Shown piece by piece: positions 56,126 through 64,000 of a stretch of DNA of 64,000 bases. The stretch comes from Micrococcus endophyticus (GTDB lineage Bacteria; Actinomycetota; Actinomycetes; Actinomycetales; Micrococcaceae), in NCBI RefSeq assembly GCF_014205115.1, contig NZ_JACHMW010000001.1, positions 124,001 to 188,000 on the forward strand. Reading direction: 5' to 3'. Positions within the stretch are counted from its first letter, which is position 1. Each line of letters opens with the position of its first letter. Position numbers and translations under genes: made by a program. The notes under the pieces are model-generated. The model was not told the DNA's origin. It was given only the letters and a program-made list of their open reading frames with translations, and searched no databases.

Positions 56126-56617
56126 ATGAGCATCAATGAGCACGACGACGTGGAGCTGACGAGCTACACCTCCGAGTCCACCGCCGCCGGCACCGAGGCC
56201 CCCGCCGCCTCCGAGCGCCCGGCCCTGACCGTGCCCGGCTCCGCCGTCGGCCGCCGCAAGGAGGCCGTGGCCCGCGTGCGCCTCGTCCCCGGCTCCGGCC
56301 AGTGGACCATCAACGGCCGCACCCTGGAGAACTACTTCCCCAACAAGCTGCACCAGCAGGAGGTCAACGACCCCTTCACGCTGCTGGAGCTCGCCGGCGC
56401 CTACGACGTGATCGCCCGCATCCACGGCGGCGGCCCCTCCGGCCAGGCCGGTGCGCTGCGCCTGGGCATCTCCCGCGCCCTCAACGAGATCGACCGCGAG
56501 CACAACCGCCCGGCGCTCAAGAAGGCCGGGTTCCTGACCCGCGACGCCCGCGTCATCGAGCGCAAGAAGGCCGGCCTCAAGAAGGCCCGCAAGGCCTCGC
56601 AGTTCTCGAAGCGCTGA
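56126..56617 (+). CDS. rpsI: 30S ribosomal protein S9
   Basis: The 163-residue protein has a ~35-residue Ser/Thr/Ala-rich leader, then [20 protein letters not shown] and the basic end [12 protein letters not shown] that reaches the P site. The ribosome binding site is GAGGAG. Confidence 0.97.
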   Translation: MSINEHDDVELTSYTSESTAAGTEAPAASERPALTVPGSAVGRRKEAVARVRLVPGSGQWTINGRTLENYFPNKLHQQEVNDPFTLLELAGAYDVIARIHGGGPSGQAGALRLGISRALNEIDREHNRPALKKAGFLTRDARVIERKKAGLKKARKASQFSKR

Positions 56618-56656
56618 TCTGCGCCGCGCGGCCCCGACCGCCGCGCACCCCGCGCC

Positions 56657-56695
56657 GACGCCCCGTCCCGCTCCTCGCGAGCGGGGCGGGGCGTC
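56657..56695 (+). terminator. Terminator after rpsI
   Basis: Arms GACGCCCCGTCCCGCTC and GAGCGGGGCGGGGCGTC (17 bp, one internal mismatch at most). Confidence 0.7.
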
Positions 56696-56798
56696 CGCCG
56701 TACCGGGGAGCAGACTGGGAGCGCATGGTGAGGAAGCCATGACGGGCCGCTCGCCCGTCCGGTGCGCGATCCGGTCGAACACGACCTCAGGAGCCGCC

Positions 56799-57474
56799 GT
56801 GGCCGAGAACACGAGCACCACCACCGAGACCACACCCGCCGGCGGGCACGCCATGGAGGACACCGCCGACGCGCCCTTCGCCGTCACCCGCGACGACGCC
56901 GCCGAGGTGGACGCGATCCGAGAGTCCGGCCGCAAGCTGGACGGCACCAAGAAGACCACGACGCCGCCGGCAAGGGCGGCGCCATCAAGCGCTTCAACGA
57001 GCACCTCAACCCCCGCGGCGCCCGCACCGTGGCCCTCGAGCGCCCACCGAGGCCCAGGGCTCCCAGTGGTACTTCCAGCGCTACATCCCGCACCTGCCCT
57101 CGGCCGGCGAGATCGTGATGTTCGACCGCTCCTGGTACAACCGGGCCGGCGTGGAGCGCGTGATGGGCTGCTGCAGCCCCCAGCAGTACCTCGAGTTCAT
57201 GCGCGAGACCCCGAACCTGGAGCGCATGCTCGTGAACTCGGGCATCCACATCATCAAGTTCCGGTTCTCCGTGTCCCAGCGCGAGCAGCTCAACCGCTAC
57301 GCCTCCCGCGAGACGGACCCCGTGCGCCGCTGGAAGCTCTCGCCCACCGACCTGGCATCCCCGGACAAGGACGAGCGGATCGTGCACCGTCCGGATCCGC
57401 ACATCTGCGCACTGGCCACGGAGCTGTTCGAGACCGGAGAGGACTCCGGCGGCTCGTTCCCGCGCGTGTGCTGA
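56799..57474 (+). pseudogene. ppk2: Decayed PPK2-family polyphosphate kinase
   Basis: Three pieces in three frames together match a PPK2 kinase. Piece 1 (56799 to about 56955) starts at GTG after AGGAG and gives DAAEVDAIRESGRKLDGTKK. Piece 2 (56960 to about 57044) gives DAAGKGGAIKRFNEHLNPRG, lacking the ~30 residues and first part of the Walker A motif that should precede it. Piece 3 (57046-57474) gives the Walker B region FDRSWYNRAGVERVMG and KFRFSVSQREQ. A one-base loss near 57044 explains the second shift. The last ~37 residues (after LSPTDLAS) no longer resemble PPK2. Confidence 0.85.
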
Positions 57475-57504
57475 ACCGGCCCCGGCCTGTCCGGCCCCGG
57501 ACGC

Positions 57505-57542
57505 GACGGCGCCCCTCACCGGTTCCGGTGAGGGGCGCCGTC
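57505..57542. terminator. Terminator between the PPK2 remnant and the amidase
   Basis: An 18-bp perfect inverted repeat, GACGGCGCCCCTCACCGG and its complement, between two convergent genes. Confidence 0.8.
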
Positions 57543-57571
57543 GTCGTCGAGCGGGGACGCGGGGGAGGGGC

Positions 57572-58372
57572 TCAGTGGCCCTGCTCCTGCAGGTAGTCCG
57601 GGGTGACGTGGGCGTCGTCGAAGAGGTTGTCCGCGCCGAAGCCCTCGGAGACGTGATACTCGCCCGTGGCCAGGGACAGGCGGACGTCCTCGCGCAGCAC
57701 GGGCAGCTTGCCGTAGAACGCGTCGCCGCAGCAGCTGGTGGCGGTGACGTCGCGGTGACCGATGATGCGCGAGGGCGGCAGCTCGTACTGCTGGCAGATG
57801 TAGGCGGCCAGGGGCACGAGGCCCGCGTAGAGGCTCTGCGGCGGCGGGTTCAGCGTGTACAGGCCCTCGCACTCGATGCCGAGCGCGTACGCGTTGAAGC
57901 CGAGGGCATGCACGCCCAGCATGAAGGACTGGCCCTGCTCCAGCGTGTAGCGGGAGCCGTGGCGGCCCTCCAGGGCGAAGCCGCCGCGGGAGACGGTGAA
58001 GTGCTGGCCGGTGTCGCCCCAGTCGTTATACGTGCCCATGTGGGCGTTCTGGACCATCTTGGCGATGCTCTCGGCCGCCTCGCGGGAGCCGTCCGTGACG
58101 TTCGGCGTGGTGGTGTGGTGGATGACCAGGTAGGAGGGGCGCTCGTCGAGCGTCTGCAGGTGGTAGTTGGGCTGCAGGGCGCCCCACTGCGCGGTGGTCA
58201 GGATGTCCGGGGCGGGCAGCCGCTTCGCCGCCGCCTCGGTCTCCTCGGCCTCCTCGCCCGCCTCGGGCCGGGAGCACCCGGCGACGCCGGCCGCGATCGC
58301 CAGGCCCGTGCCGCCCAGCACGGTGCGGCGCGTCCAGGGGCGGGAGGACGGAGTCGGAGACTGCTCGGGCAT
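57572..58372 (-). CDS. Exported N-acetylmuramoyl-L-alanine amidase (Amidase_2/PGRP)
   Basis: The 266-residue protein has a twin-arginine-type signal (TRRTVLGGTGLAIAAG) ending in VAGC, a lipobox. This makes it a probable Tat-exported lipoprotein. The catalytic domain has zinc ligands in YLVIHHTTTPN and GHRDVTATSCCGD. The insert RYTLEQGQSFMLGVHALGFN matches the PGRP-like fold. It should cut peptidoglycan between MurNAc and L-Ala. It diverges from glmM. Confidence 0.87.
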   Translation of the reverse strand: MPEQSPTPSSRPWTRRTVLGGTGLAIAAGVAGCSRPEAGEEAEETEAAAKRLPAPDILTTAQWGALQPNYHLQTLDERPSYLVIHHTTTPNVTDGSREAAESIAKMVQNAHMGTYNDWGDTGQHFTVSRGGFALEGRHGSRYTLEQGQSFMLGVHALGFNAYALGIECEGLYTLNPPPQSLYAGLVPLAAYICQQYELPPSRIIGHRDVTATSCCGDAFYGKLPVLREDVRLSLATGEYHVSEGFGADNLFDDAHVTPDYLQEQGH

Positions 58373-58526
58373 GGGGCGGGTCCTTCTGTTCGGGGCGGGA
58401 GTCCTCGTCGGCGGCGGCGCGCTCAGGCACGCGGGCGCGCGTCGTAAGGACTCGTCCGGTCCGATGCTACCGGTCCCGGTCCCGTTTCGTGACCTCCCCG
58501 TGATGCAGGCCGCAGGGGGCGGGTCC

Positions 58527-58532
58527 TACACT
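58527..58532 (+). promoter_or_regulatory. -10 box for leaderless glmM
   Basis: TACACT, 8 bases before the glmM ATG, with no ribosome binding site. Confidence 0.5.
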
Positions 58533-58540
58533 GACTGATC

Positions 58541-59896
58541 ATGTCGAGATTGTTCGGAACCGATGGCGTCCGTGGCCTGGCCAACGAGACCCTCACCGTG
58601 GAGTTGTCCGTCCAGCTGGCCCAGGCCGCCGCGCCCGTGCTCGGCGCCGAGGCGCTGGAGGCGGGACGACGCCCCGTCGCCGTCGTGGCCCGCGACCCGC
58701 GCATCAGCGGGGAGTTCATCGCCGCCGCCGTCCAGGCGGGCCTGGCGTCCTCGGGCGTGGACGTGTGGGACGCCGGCGTGCTCCCCACGCCCGCGGCCGC
58801 CTACCTCGTGGGGGACCTGGGGGCGGACTTCGGCGTCATGATCTCCGCCTCCCACAACCCGGCCCCGGACAACGGCATCAAGTTCCTGGCGCGCGGCGGC
58901 GAGAAGCTCACCGACGCCCAGGAGGACGAGATCATCCGCCACCTCGAGGGCGTCGAGCCGCGACGCCCCCAGGGCGCGGACGTGGGCCGGGTCAAGGTGT
59001 TCTCCGACGCCGAGGACCGCTACGTGGTGCACCTGCTCCAGGCGCTGCCGCACCGCCTCGAGGGGCTGAAGGTCGTCCTGGACTGCGCCCACGGCGCGGC
59101 CGCGGGCTGCTCGCCCGAGGCGTTCCGCGACGCCGGCGCGGAGGTCGTCGTGATCGGCGCGTCCCCGGACGGGCTCAACATCAACGAGGGCTACGGCTCC
59201 ACCCACCTGGAGAAGCTCCAGGCGGCCGTCCTCGAGCACGGCGCCGACCTGGGCATCGCCCACGACGGCGACGCCGACCGCTGCCTCGCCGTGGACGAGC
59301 GCGGCGAGGTGGTGGACGGCGACCAGATCATGGGCGTCATGGCCGTGGCCATGAAGGACCGCGGCGTCCTGCGCGACGACACGCTCGTGGTGACGGTGAT
59401 GTCCAACCTCGGCCTGAAGCTGGCCATGGGCCGCGAGGGCGTGCAGCTCGTGGAGACCCAGGTCGGCGACCGCTACGTGCTGGCCGGCATGAAGCTGGGC
59501 GACTACTCCCTCGGCGGCGAGCAGTCCGGCCACGTGATCTTCTCCGACCACGCCACCACCGGTGACGGCGTGCTCACCGGCCTGCAGCTGGCCGCCCGCG
59601 TGGCCGAGACCGGCCGGCCGCTGTCCGCCCTGGCCGCCGTGATGGACCGCCTGCCGCAGGTGCTCGTGAACGTGCGCGGCGTGGACAAGTCCCGGGCCGC
59701 CGAGGACGTGGCCGTCCAGGCCGCCGTCGCCGAGGCCGAGGCCCGGCTGGGCGAGACCGGACGGGTGCTGCTGCGCCCCTCGGGCACCGAGCCCGTCGTG
59801 CGCGTCATGGTCGAGGCCCCGGACGAGGAGACCGCCGGCCGCGAGGCCGAGGCGCTGGCCGACGTCGTGCAGCGCGAGCTGCGCCTGCACGTCTGA
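58541..59896 (+). CDS. glmM: Phosphoglucosamine mutase
   Basis: GlmM converts glucosamine 6-phosphate to glucosamine 1-phosphate for UDP-GlcNAc. The 451-residue protein has [13 protein letters not shown], the phospho-Ser in [14 protein letters not shown], metal loop DGDADRC and the C-terminal [16 protein letters not shown]. glmS, the previous enzyme in the pathway, begins 3.8 kb downstream. Confidence 0.97.
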   Translation: MSRLFGTDGVRGLANETLTVELSVQLAQAAAPVLGAEALEAGRRPVAVVARDPRISGEFIAAAVQAGLASSGVDVWDAGVLPTPAAAYLVGDLGADFGVMISASHNPAPDNGIKFLARGGEKLTDAQEDEIIRHLEGVEPRRPQGADVGRVKVFSDAEDRYVVHLLQALPHRLEGLKVVLDCAHGAAAGCSPEAFRDAGAEVVVIGASPDGLNINEGYGSTHLEKLQAAVLEHGADLGIAHDGDADRCLAVDERGEVVDGDQIMGVMAVAMKDRGVLRDDTLVVTVMSNLGLKLAMGREGVQLVETQVGDRYVLAGMKLGDYSLGGEQSGHVIFSDHATTGDGVLTGLQLAARVAETGRPLSALAAVMDRLPQVLVNVRGVDKSRAAEDVAVQAAVAEAEARLGETGRVLLRPSGTEPVVRVMVEAPDEETAGREAEALADVVQRELRLHV

Positions 59897-59906
59897 GGGG
59901 GCGCCC

Positions 59907-60101
59907 GTGAGCTCGGAGGCGGTGCCCCGGCCCCCGCGGTGGTCCCTCTTCGGGGCGCTGCTGGCGGGGCTCGCCGTGCTGTGGGGCGCCGCGTTCGTCG
60001 CGGTGGACGCGCCCGTCTGCGAGCGGCACGGCGCCCCCGTGGAGTGGCTGCCGTGCCTGGACCGGGACCGGGGGGACCCGGACGTCGCGCCGCAGCGCTG
60101 A
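59907..60101 (+). CDS. Small membrane protein after glmM
   Basis: The 64-residue product has one helix (about 13-33, LFGALLAGLAVLWGAAFVAV) and a short outer segment with two Cys (PVCERHG and LPCLDRDRG). The GTG start follows glmM by ten bases. No family recognised; the Cys pair could form a disulfide. Confidence 0.6.
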   Translation: MSSEAVPRPPRWSLFGALLAGLAVLWGAAFVAVDAPVCERHGAPVEWLPCLDRDRGDPDVAPQR

Positions 60102-60149
60102 GCCCGCCCCCGGCACGCCGGATCGGGGAGGGCCGCCGGACCACACGAG

Positions 60150-60191
60150 GAAGGGCCCGGGACGACTCGTGGGAGTCGTCCCGGGCCCTTC
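60150..60191. terminator. Terminator between the small gene and mscL
   Basis: An 18-bp perfect stem, GAAGGGCCCGGGACGACT and its complement, serving both convergent genes. Confidence 0.8.
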
Positions 60192-60212
60192 GCGGTCCGG
60201 CGGGCGGAGAGG

Positions 60213-60638
60213 TCAGAGGGTGGTGTGCGTGGTGCCGGCGGCGCCGCCGCGCTGGGCGGACAGCAGGTCGCGGATCTCGGTGAGCAGCGCGACGTCCTCC
60301 GGGACCTCCTCCTTGGCGGGGTCGATGCCGAGGCGGCGGTTGCGGCGCTCGATCATCTTGTTCATCGGCAGGACGATGGCGAAGTAGACGGCGGCGGCGA
60401 TGAGCAGGAAGTTGACGACGGCGGTGAGCACCACGCCGAACTTCACGAGCACGCCGTTGATGTCGAGGACCAGCCAGTCGTCGAAGCTCGGGGCGCGGAA
60501 CAGCGCGGCGATCAGCGGCATGAGGACCGAGTCGACGATGGCGTTGATGACGGCGCCGAACGCGGCGCCGATGACGACGGCAACCGCCAGGTCGATGACG
60601 TTGCCCTTCATGATGAATTCCTTGAAACCCTGAAGCAT
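60213..60638 (-). CDS. mscL: Large-conductance mechanosensitive channel
   Basis: MscL opens when the membrane is stretched and releases solutes after osmotic downshock. The 141-residue protein has FIMKGNVIDLAVAVVIGAAF (helix 1), a second helix (FLLIAAAVYFAIVLPMN) and a cytoplasmic helix ending LLTEIRDLL. The ATG lies 7 bases after TAGACT, a leaderless arrangement. Confidence 0.96.
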   Translation of the reverse strand: MLQGFKEFIMKGNVIDLAVAVVIGAAFGAVINAIVDSVLMPLIAALFRAPSFDDWLVLDINGVLVKFGVVLTAVVNFLLIAAAVYFAIVLPMNKMIERRNRRLGIDPAKEEVPEDVALLTEIRDLLSAQRGGAAGTTHTTL

Positions 60639-60645
60639 GGGACGA

Positions 60646-60651
60646 AGTCTA
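60646..60651 (-). promoter_or_regulatory. -10 box for leaderless mscL
   Basis: TAGACT on the minus strand, 7 bases before the ATG at 60638. Confidence 0.6.
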
Positions 60652-60707
60652 AGCCCAGAGAGGAATCCCTGCCTACGTGATCTGCGTCGCGGTGCGGAAC
60701 CCGCAGA

Positions 60708-61514
60708 TCAGCCCGGATAGTCCGGCGCCGCAGGCAGCCCCCAGGCCGTCTCCAGCACCCCGCCGGCGGCCTCGACGGCCGCGGCCGCCTCGCGTCCCAC
60801 GAACCGCAGGTGCCAGGGCTCGGGGGCGTAGCCGGTGACGTGCTCCGCCCCCGCGGGATAGCGGACCACGAACCCGTGCTCGGCGGCGTGCTCGGCCACC
60901 CAGCGGCCGGCCGCGGTGTCCCCGAAACAGGCCTCGAGGTGGCACTGCGGGGACTCGGGGTCGCCCACGTCCCACGCGAGGCCGGTCTGGTGCTCGGAGT
61001 GGCCGGGCCGGGCCGAGACCCGGTCCGCCTCCTGCCGCCCGAGCTCGTCCACCCAGTGGCCGTAGGTCTGCGCCTGGTATGCGTGGGAGCGGTAGGCGCT
61101 GAGGGTCACGAGCTCGTGCCCGGCCGCCGCGGCGGCCTCCAGCAGGCCGCCGGCAGCCCGGGCGGCCTCGGCGCGCAGGGGCAGGTCGGAGCCCGGCACG
61201 GGGACGAGGTCCTGCGGCGCCCAGTCCACGGGGGAGAGGGGGCGGGCCTTGTTCACGACGACGTCCAGGGCGGCCGGGTCCGCATGCGCGCCCGCGGGAG
61301 CGACGGAGGAGGGGGCGGGGCCCGTGGCCGTGCCGCTCGGCGAGGCGGAGGACCCTGCCGGGCCGGAGGCGTCCGGCGCGCCCGGCGAGGAGGACGACGC
61401 CGCCGGGGCCGACGTCGTCGTCGAGGGCGCGGGCAGCCCGTCCGAGAGCGAGCAGCCGGCCGCGAGGGCGGCGAGCACGGCCAGGCCGGCGGCGGGCAGC
61501 GCGCGGCGAGCCAC
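60708..61514 (-). CDS. Lipoprotein D-alanyl-D-alanine carboxypeptidase (M15/VanY type)
   Basis: The 268-residue protein has a signal peptide with lipobox (LAALAAGC), a Ser/Thr/Pro-rich spacer (about 22-75) and an M15 peptidase domain. Zinc ligands are seen in SARPGHSEHQTGLAWDVG and EPWHLRFVG. It should trim the terminal D-Ala of peptidoglycan stem peptides outside the cell. Its GTG lies 5 bases after coaA, so the two are co-transcribed. Confidence 0.9.
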   Translation of the reverse strand: MARRALPAAGLAVLAALAAGCSLSDGLPAPSTTTSAPAASSSSPGAPDASGPAGSSASPSGTATGPAPSSVAPAGAHADPAALDVVVNKARPLSPVDWAPQDLVPVPGSDLPLRAEAARAAGGLLEAAAAAGHELVTLSAYRSHAYQAQTYGHWVDELGRQEADRVSARPGHSEHQTGLAWDVGDPESPQCHLEACFGDTAAGRWVAEHAAEHGFVVRYPAGAEHVTGYAPEPWHLRFVGREAAAAVEAAGGVLETAWGLPAAPDYPG

Positions 61515-61519
61515 CGGCC

Positions 61520-62521
61520 TCAGACCTTCCTCAGGAGCACGCGGGTCACCTCGTGCTGGGCGTTCTTGGTGAGCACCAGCCGGGCGCGCCCGCGGGTGGG
61601 CTGCACGTTCTGCTGCAGGTTCGGGCCGTTGATGGAGTCCCAGATGGACTCGGCGGTGCCCTGCGCCTCGGCGTCGGAGAGCGTGGCGTAGCGATGGAAG
61701 TAGCTGCGCGGGTCCGCGAACGCGCCCGAGCGCAGGCCCATGAACCGCTCGATGTACCAGGAGCGGATCCAGTCCGCGCGGGCGTCCACGTACACGGAGA
61801 AGTCGAAGAAGTCCGAGACGGAGAGCCCGGCCGTGCCGTCCGCGCGGGTCACCGGCGGGGCCAGCACGTTGAGGCCCTCGACGATCAGCACGTCCGGTCG
61901 GCGCACCACCTGCTCCTCGCCCGGGACGATGTCATAGGTGATGTGCGAGTAGACGGGCGCGCGCACCTCCTGCGCCCCGGACTTCACGTCCACCATGAAG
62001 CGCAGCAGCGCCCGGCGGTCGTAGGACTCGGGGAAGCCCTTGCGGGCCATGATGCCGCGCTCCTGCAGCACTGCGTTGGGGTGCAGGAAGCCGTCCGTGG
62101 TGATCAGCTCGACGCGCGGGGTGGTGGGCCAGCGGCGCAGCATCTCCTGGAGCACGCGGGCCGTCGTCGACTTCCCGACGGCGACCGAGCCGGCCACGCC
62201 GATCACGTACGGGGTGCGCCCCGTGCGCTCCCCGAGGAACGCGTTGGTCGCGCTGCGCAGCGCCCCGGAGGCCTCCACGTTGATGCTCAGCAGGCGCGAC
62301 AGCGGCAGGTACACCTCCGCCACCTCGCGCAGGGACAGGTGCTCGCCGAGGCCGCGCAGCCGCTCGACGTCCCCCTGGTCGAACGGCTGGGCCATCTCCG
62401 TGGCGAGCCGGGCCCAGGTCTGGCGCTCGAGCTCCACGAAGGGGGAGCGGTGGTGGTCCGAGACCGGGTCGTCCTCGAGGTCCTCGGGAACCGGCGGCGC
62501 GGGCTGGGTGGAGTCCTTCAC
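61520..62521 (-). CDS. coaA: Pantothenate kinase type I
   Basis: CoaA catalyses the first step of coenzyme A synthesis. The 333-residue protein has the P loop GVAGSVAVGKSTTARVL, ELITTDGFLHPN, RKGFPESYDRR and the C-terminal GPNLQQNVQPTRGRARL. The GTG at 62521 lies 6 bases after CATACT, which fits the leaderless pattern. The ~29 residues that could be added upstream are Arg/Pro-rich and unlike the family. Confidence 0.95.
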   Translation of the reverse strand: MKDSTQPAPPVPEDLEDDPVSDHHRSPFVELERQTWARLATEMAQPFDQGDVERLRGLGEHLSLREVAEVYLPLSRLLSINVEASGALRSATNAFLGERTGRTPYVIGVAGSVAVGKSTTARVLQEMLRRWPTTPRVELITTDGFLHPNAVLQERGIMARKGFPESYDRRALLRFMVDVKSGAQEVRAPVYSHITYDIVPGEEQVVRRPDVLIVEGLNVLAPPVTRADGTAGLSVSDFFDFSVYVDARADWIRSWYIERFMGLRSGAFADPRSYFHRYATLSDAEAQGTAESIWDSINGPNLQQNVQPTRGRARLVLTKNAQHEVTRVLLRKV

Positions 62522-62527
62522 CCCACC

Positions 62528-62533
62528 AGTATG
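62528..62533 (-). promoter_or_regulatory. -10 box for leaderless coaA
   Basis: CATACT on the minus strand, 6 bases before GTG 62521. Confidence 0.5.
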
Positions 62534-62594
62534 GTGCCGCGCCGGCCTCGGCCCGGCCCGGGGACGCACGCGGCGCGGCGTCACGGGGGCGGCA

Positions 62595-62600
62595 TAGGAT
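62595..62600 (+). promoter_or_regulatory. -10 box for leaderless galE
   Basis: TAGGAT, 6 bases before the galE ATG; divergent from coaA. Confidence 0.6.
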
Positions 62601-62606
62601 CGGCCC

Positions 62607-63662
62607 ATGCGCGTGCTCGTGACCGGCGGAGCCGGCTACCTGGGGTCCCACACCGTCGTGGTCCTGCTCGAGGCCGGCCACGACGTCCTGGTGCTGGACA
62701 GCCTCGTGGCCGGCTCGACGGCGCCGCTCGAGCGGGCGGCCGAGCTCGCCGGCGTGGCCCTCGGCGGCCGGCGGCTGGACCTCGTGGTCGCCGACATCCG
62801 CTGCCCGGCGGACTACCGGGCCGCCCTGGAGGCCTTCGCACCCGAGGCGATGGTGCACTTCGCCGGCCTGAAGTCCCCGGCCGAGTCCCTGAGCCGCCCG
62901 GCCGACTACTACGACGTCAACGTGGGCGGCACCGCCGCGGTGGCCGCGGCCGCGCTCGCGGCCGGGGCGCGGACCGTGCTGTTCTCCTCCTCCGCCACCG
63001 TCTACGGCGACCGCGCCCCCGTCCCCGTGGACGAGACGGCCCCCACGGACCCGGTCTCGCCCTACGGCCGCTCCAAGCTGATGGCCGAGCATGTCCTGCG
63101 GGACGTCTGCGCCACCACGGACGGTGTGGGCCTGGCGATGCTGCGCTACTTCAACCCCGTGGGCGCCCACCCGTCCGGCCGGCTGGGGGAGGACCCCCGC
63201 GGCGTCCCCGCCAACCTCATGCCGTTCGTGGCGCGCGTGGCGACGGGGGCCTACCCGGAGCTGCAGGTCTTCGGGGCGGACTTCCCCACTCGGGACGGCA
63301 GCGCCGTGCGGGACTTCATCCACGTGATGGACCTCGCCGAGGCGCACCTGGCCGCCCTGGCGTGGCTCGCGGCGCGCCGCGGGGACGGGGCGGAGCCGAC
63401 GACGCGGGTGTGGAACATCGGCCGCGGCGAGGGCGTGACGGTCTTCGAGATGGTGCGCGCGTTCGAGGAGGTCACCGGGGCGCGGATCCCGTGCCGCGTG
63501 ACGGCGCGGCGCGCCGGGGACATCGCCGAGTCGTGCGCGGCGGTGGACGCCGTCGAGGCCGAGGTGGGCTGGCGGGCCCGGCGCGACGTCACCGCCATGG
63601 TGCGCGACCTCTGGGCGTGGCAGCGGGCCCATCCGCACGGCTTCGGCACCGGCGCGGCCTGA
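62607..63662 (+). CDS. galE: UDP-glucose 4-epimerase
   Basis: GalE interconverts UDP-glucose and UDP-galactose. The 351-residue protein of the extended short-chain family has [20 protein letters not shown] (NAD site), [11 protein letters not shown], catalytic Ser in SSSATVYG and Tyr-Lys in YGRSK. An insert of ~10 residues after the first strands is unusual but harmless to the motifs. Confidence 0.94.
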   Translation: MRVLVTGGAGYLGSHTVVVLLEAGHDVLVLDSLVAGSTAPLERAAELAGVALGGRRLDLVVADIRCPADYRAALEAFAPEAMVHFAGLKSPAESLSRPADYYDVNVGGTAAVAAAALAAGARTVLFSSSATVYGDRAPVPVDETAPTDPVSPYGRSKLMAEHVLRDVCATTDGVGLAMLRYFNPVGAHPSGRLGEDPRGVPANLMPFVARVATGAYPELQVFGADFPTRDGSAVRDFIHVMDLAEAHLAALAWLAARRGDGAEPTTRVWNIGRGEGVTVFEMVRAFEEVTGARIPCRVTARRAGDIAESCAAVDAVEAEVGWRARRDVTAMVRDLWAWQRAHPHGFGTGAA

Positions 63663-63699
63663 GCCCGGCCGCCGTCAGCGGAAGGGGCCCGCGCCCGGT

Positions 63700-63705
63700 A
63701 TCCTC
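63700..63705 (+). promoter_or_regulatory. -10 box for leaderless glmS
   Basis: TATCCT, 7 bases before the glmS ATG. Confidence 0.5.
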
Positions 63706-63712
63706 GTCCGCA

Positions 63713-64000
<288 letters not shown>

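Noticed and set aside
56799-57474. Programmed frameshifting in the PPK2 gene
   Set aside because: Two shifts plus a missing ~30-residue segment and a foreign C-terminus are not explained by recoding; no slippery heptamer was seen at the junctions.
63663-63712. glmS ribozyme
   Set aside because: The 50-base gap is too short and holds only a -10-like box before a leaderless-type start.

Overview
The window is very GC-rich DNA. Codons end almost always in G or C, and TGA is the dominant stop. GTG and TTG starts are common. Mycothiol synthase, PspC proteins, a Nudix-phosphatase of the MutT1 type and HadA/HadB dehydratases point to a high-GC actinobacterium. Gene content and order best fit Micrococcaceae, probably Micrococcus luteus or a close relative; this is inferred from the sequence alone.

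Layout. (1) 1-1565: 3' end of a DEAD-box RNA helicase with an Arg/Gly-rich tail. (2) 1654-1859: tRNA-Thr and tRNA-Met. (3) 1956-4447: a small membrane protein, hadA, hadB and murB. (4) 4448-18570: a housekeeping and accessory block with asd, thyA-dfrA, acetyltransferases, a Nudix/histidine-phosphatase fusion, mshD, a nitrobindin, ygfZ and pfkA. It ends in a PspC / histidine kinase / response regulator cluster arranged around a mirror-image promoter region. (5) 18691-24185: an aspartate aminotransferase, tRNA-Trp, secE-nusG-rplK-rplA and rplJ-rplL. (6) 24502-36846: rpoB-rpoC, then the str operon rpsL-rpsG-fusA-tuf. (7) 37909-54301: the S10, spc and alpha operons from rpsJ to rplQ, with secY, adk, map and infA inside. 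(8) 54467-56617: truA, rplM, rpsI. (9) 56799-64000: a decayed PPK2 polyphosphate kinase, an exported amidase, glmM, mscL, a D,D-carboxypeptidase, coaA, galE and the start of glmS.

How the genes work together. Most of the window is the macromolecular-synthesis core: transcription (rpoABC, nusG), ribosomal proteins, translation factors, protein export (secE, secY) and N-terminal processing (map). Around it sit cell-wall precursor genes (murB, asd, glmM, glmS), nucleotide and folate genes (thyA, dfrA, adk) and redox or thiol genes (mshD, nitrobindin, ygfZ). Strong hairpins separate the operons. The rplJ and rpoB leaders each carry a terminator-like hairpin that could act as an attenuator.

A recurrent signal is a TANNNT-like hexamer 6-8 bases before a start codon, without a Shine-Dalgarno sequence. 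This suggests that many single genes here (asd, thyA, mshD, both divergent psp-region genes, glmM, mscL, coaA, galE, glmS and several small membrane proteins) are read from leaderless mRNAs. Ribosomal-protein genes keep leaders and ribosome binding sites. I saw no prophage, insertion sequence or CRISPR array. The least conventional items are the divergent PspC/two-component promoter with its 12-bp palindrome, a 33-bp-period repeat between murB and asd, Arg/Gly-rich tails on S3 and S5, a C-terminal domain added to L17, and the PPK2 pseudogene.
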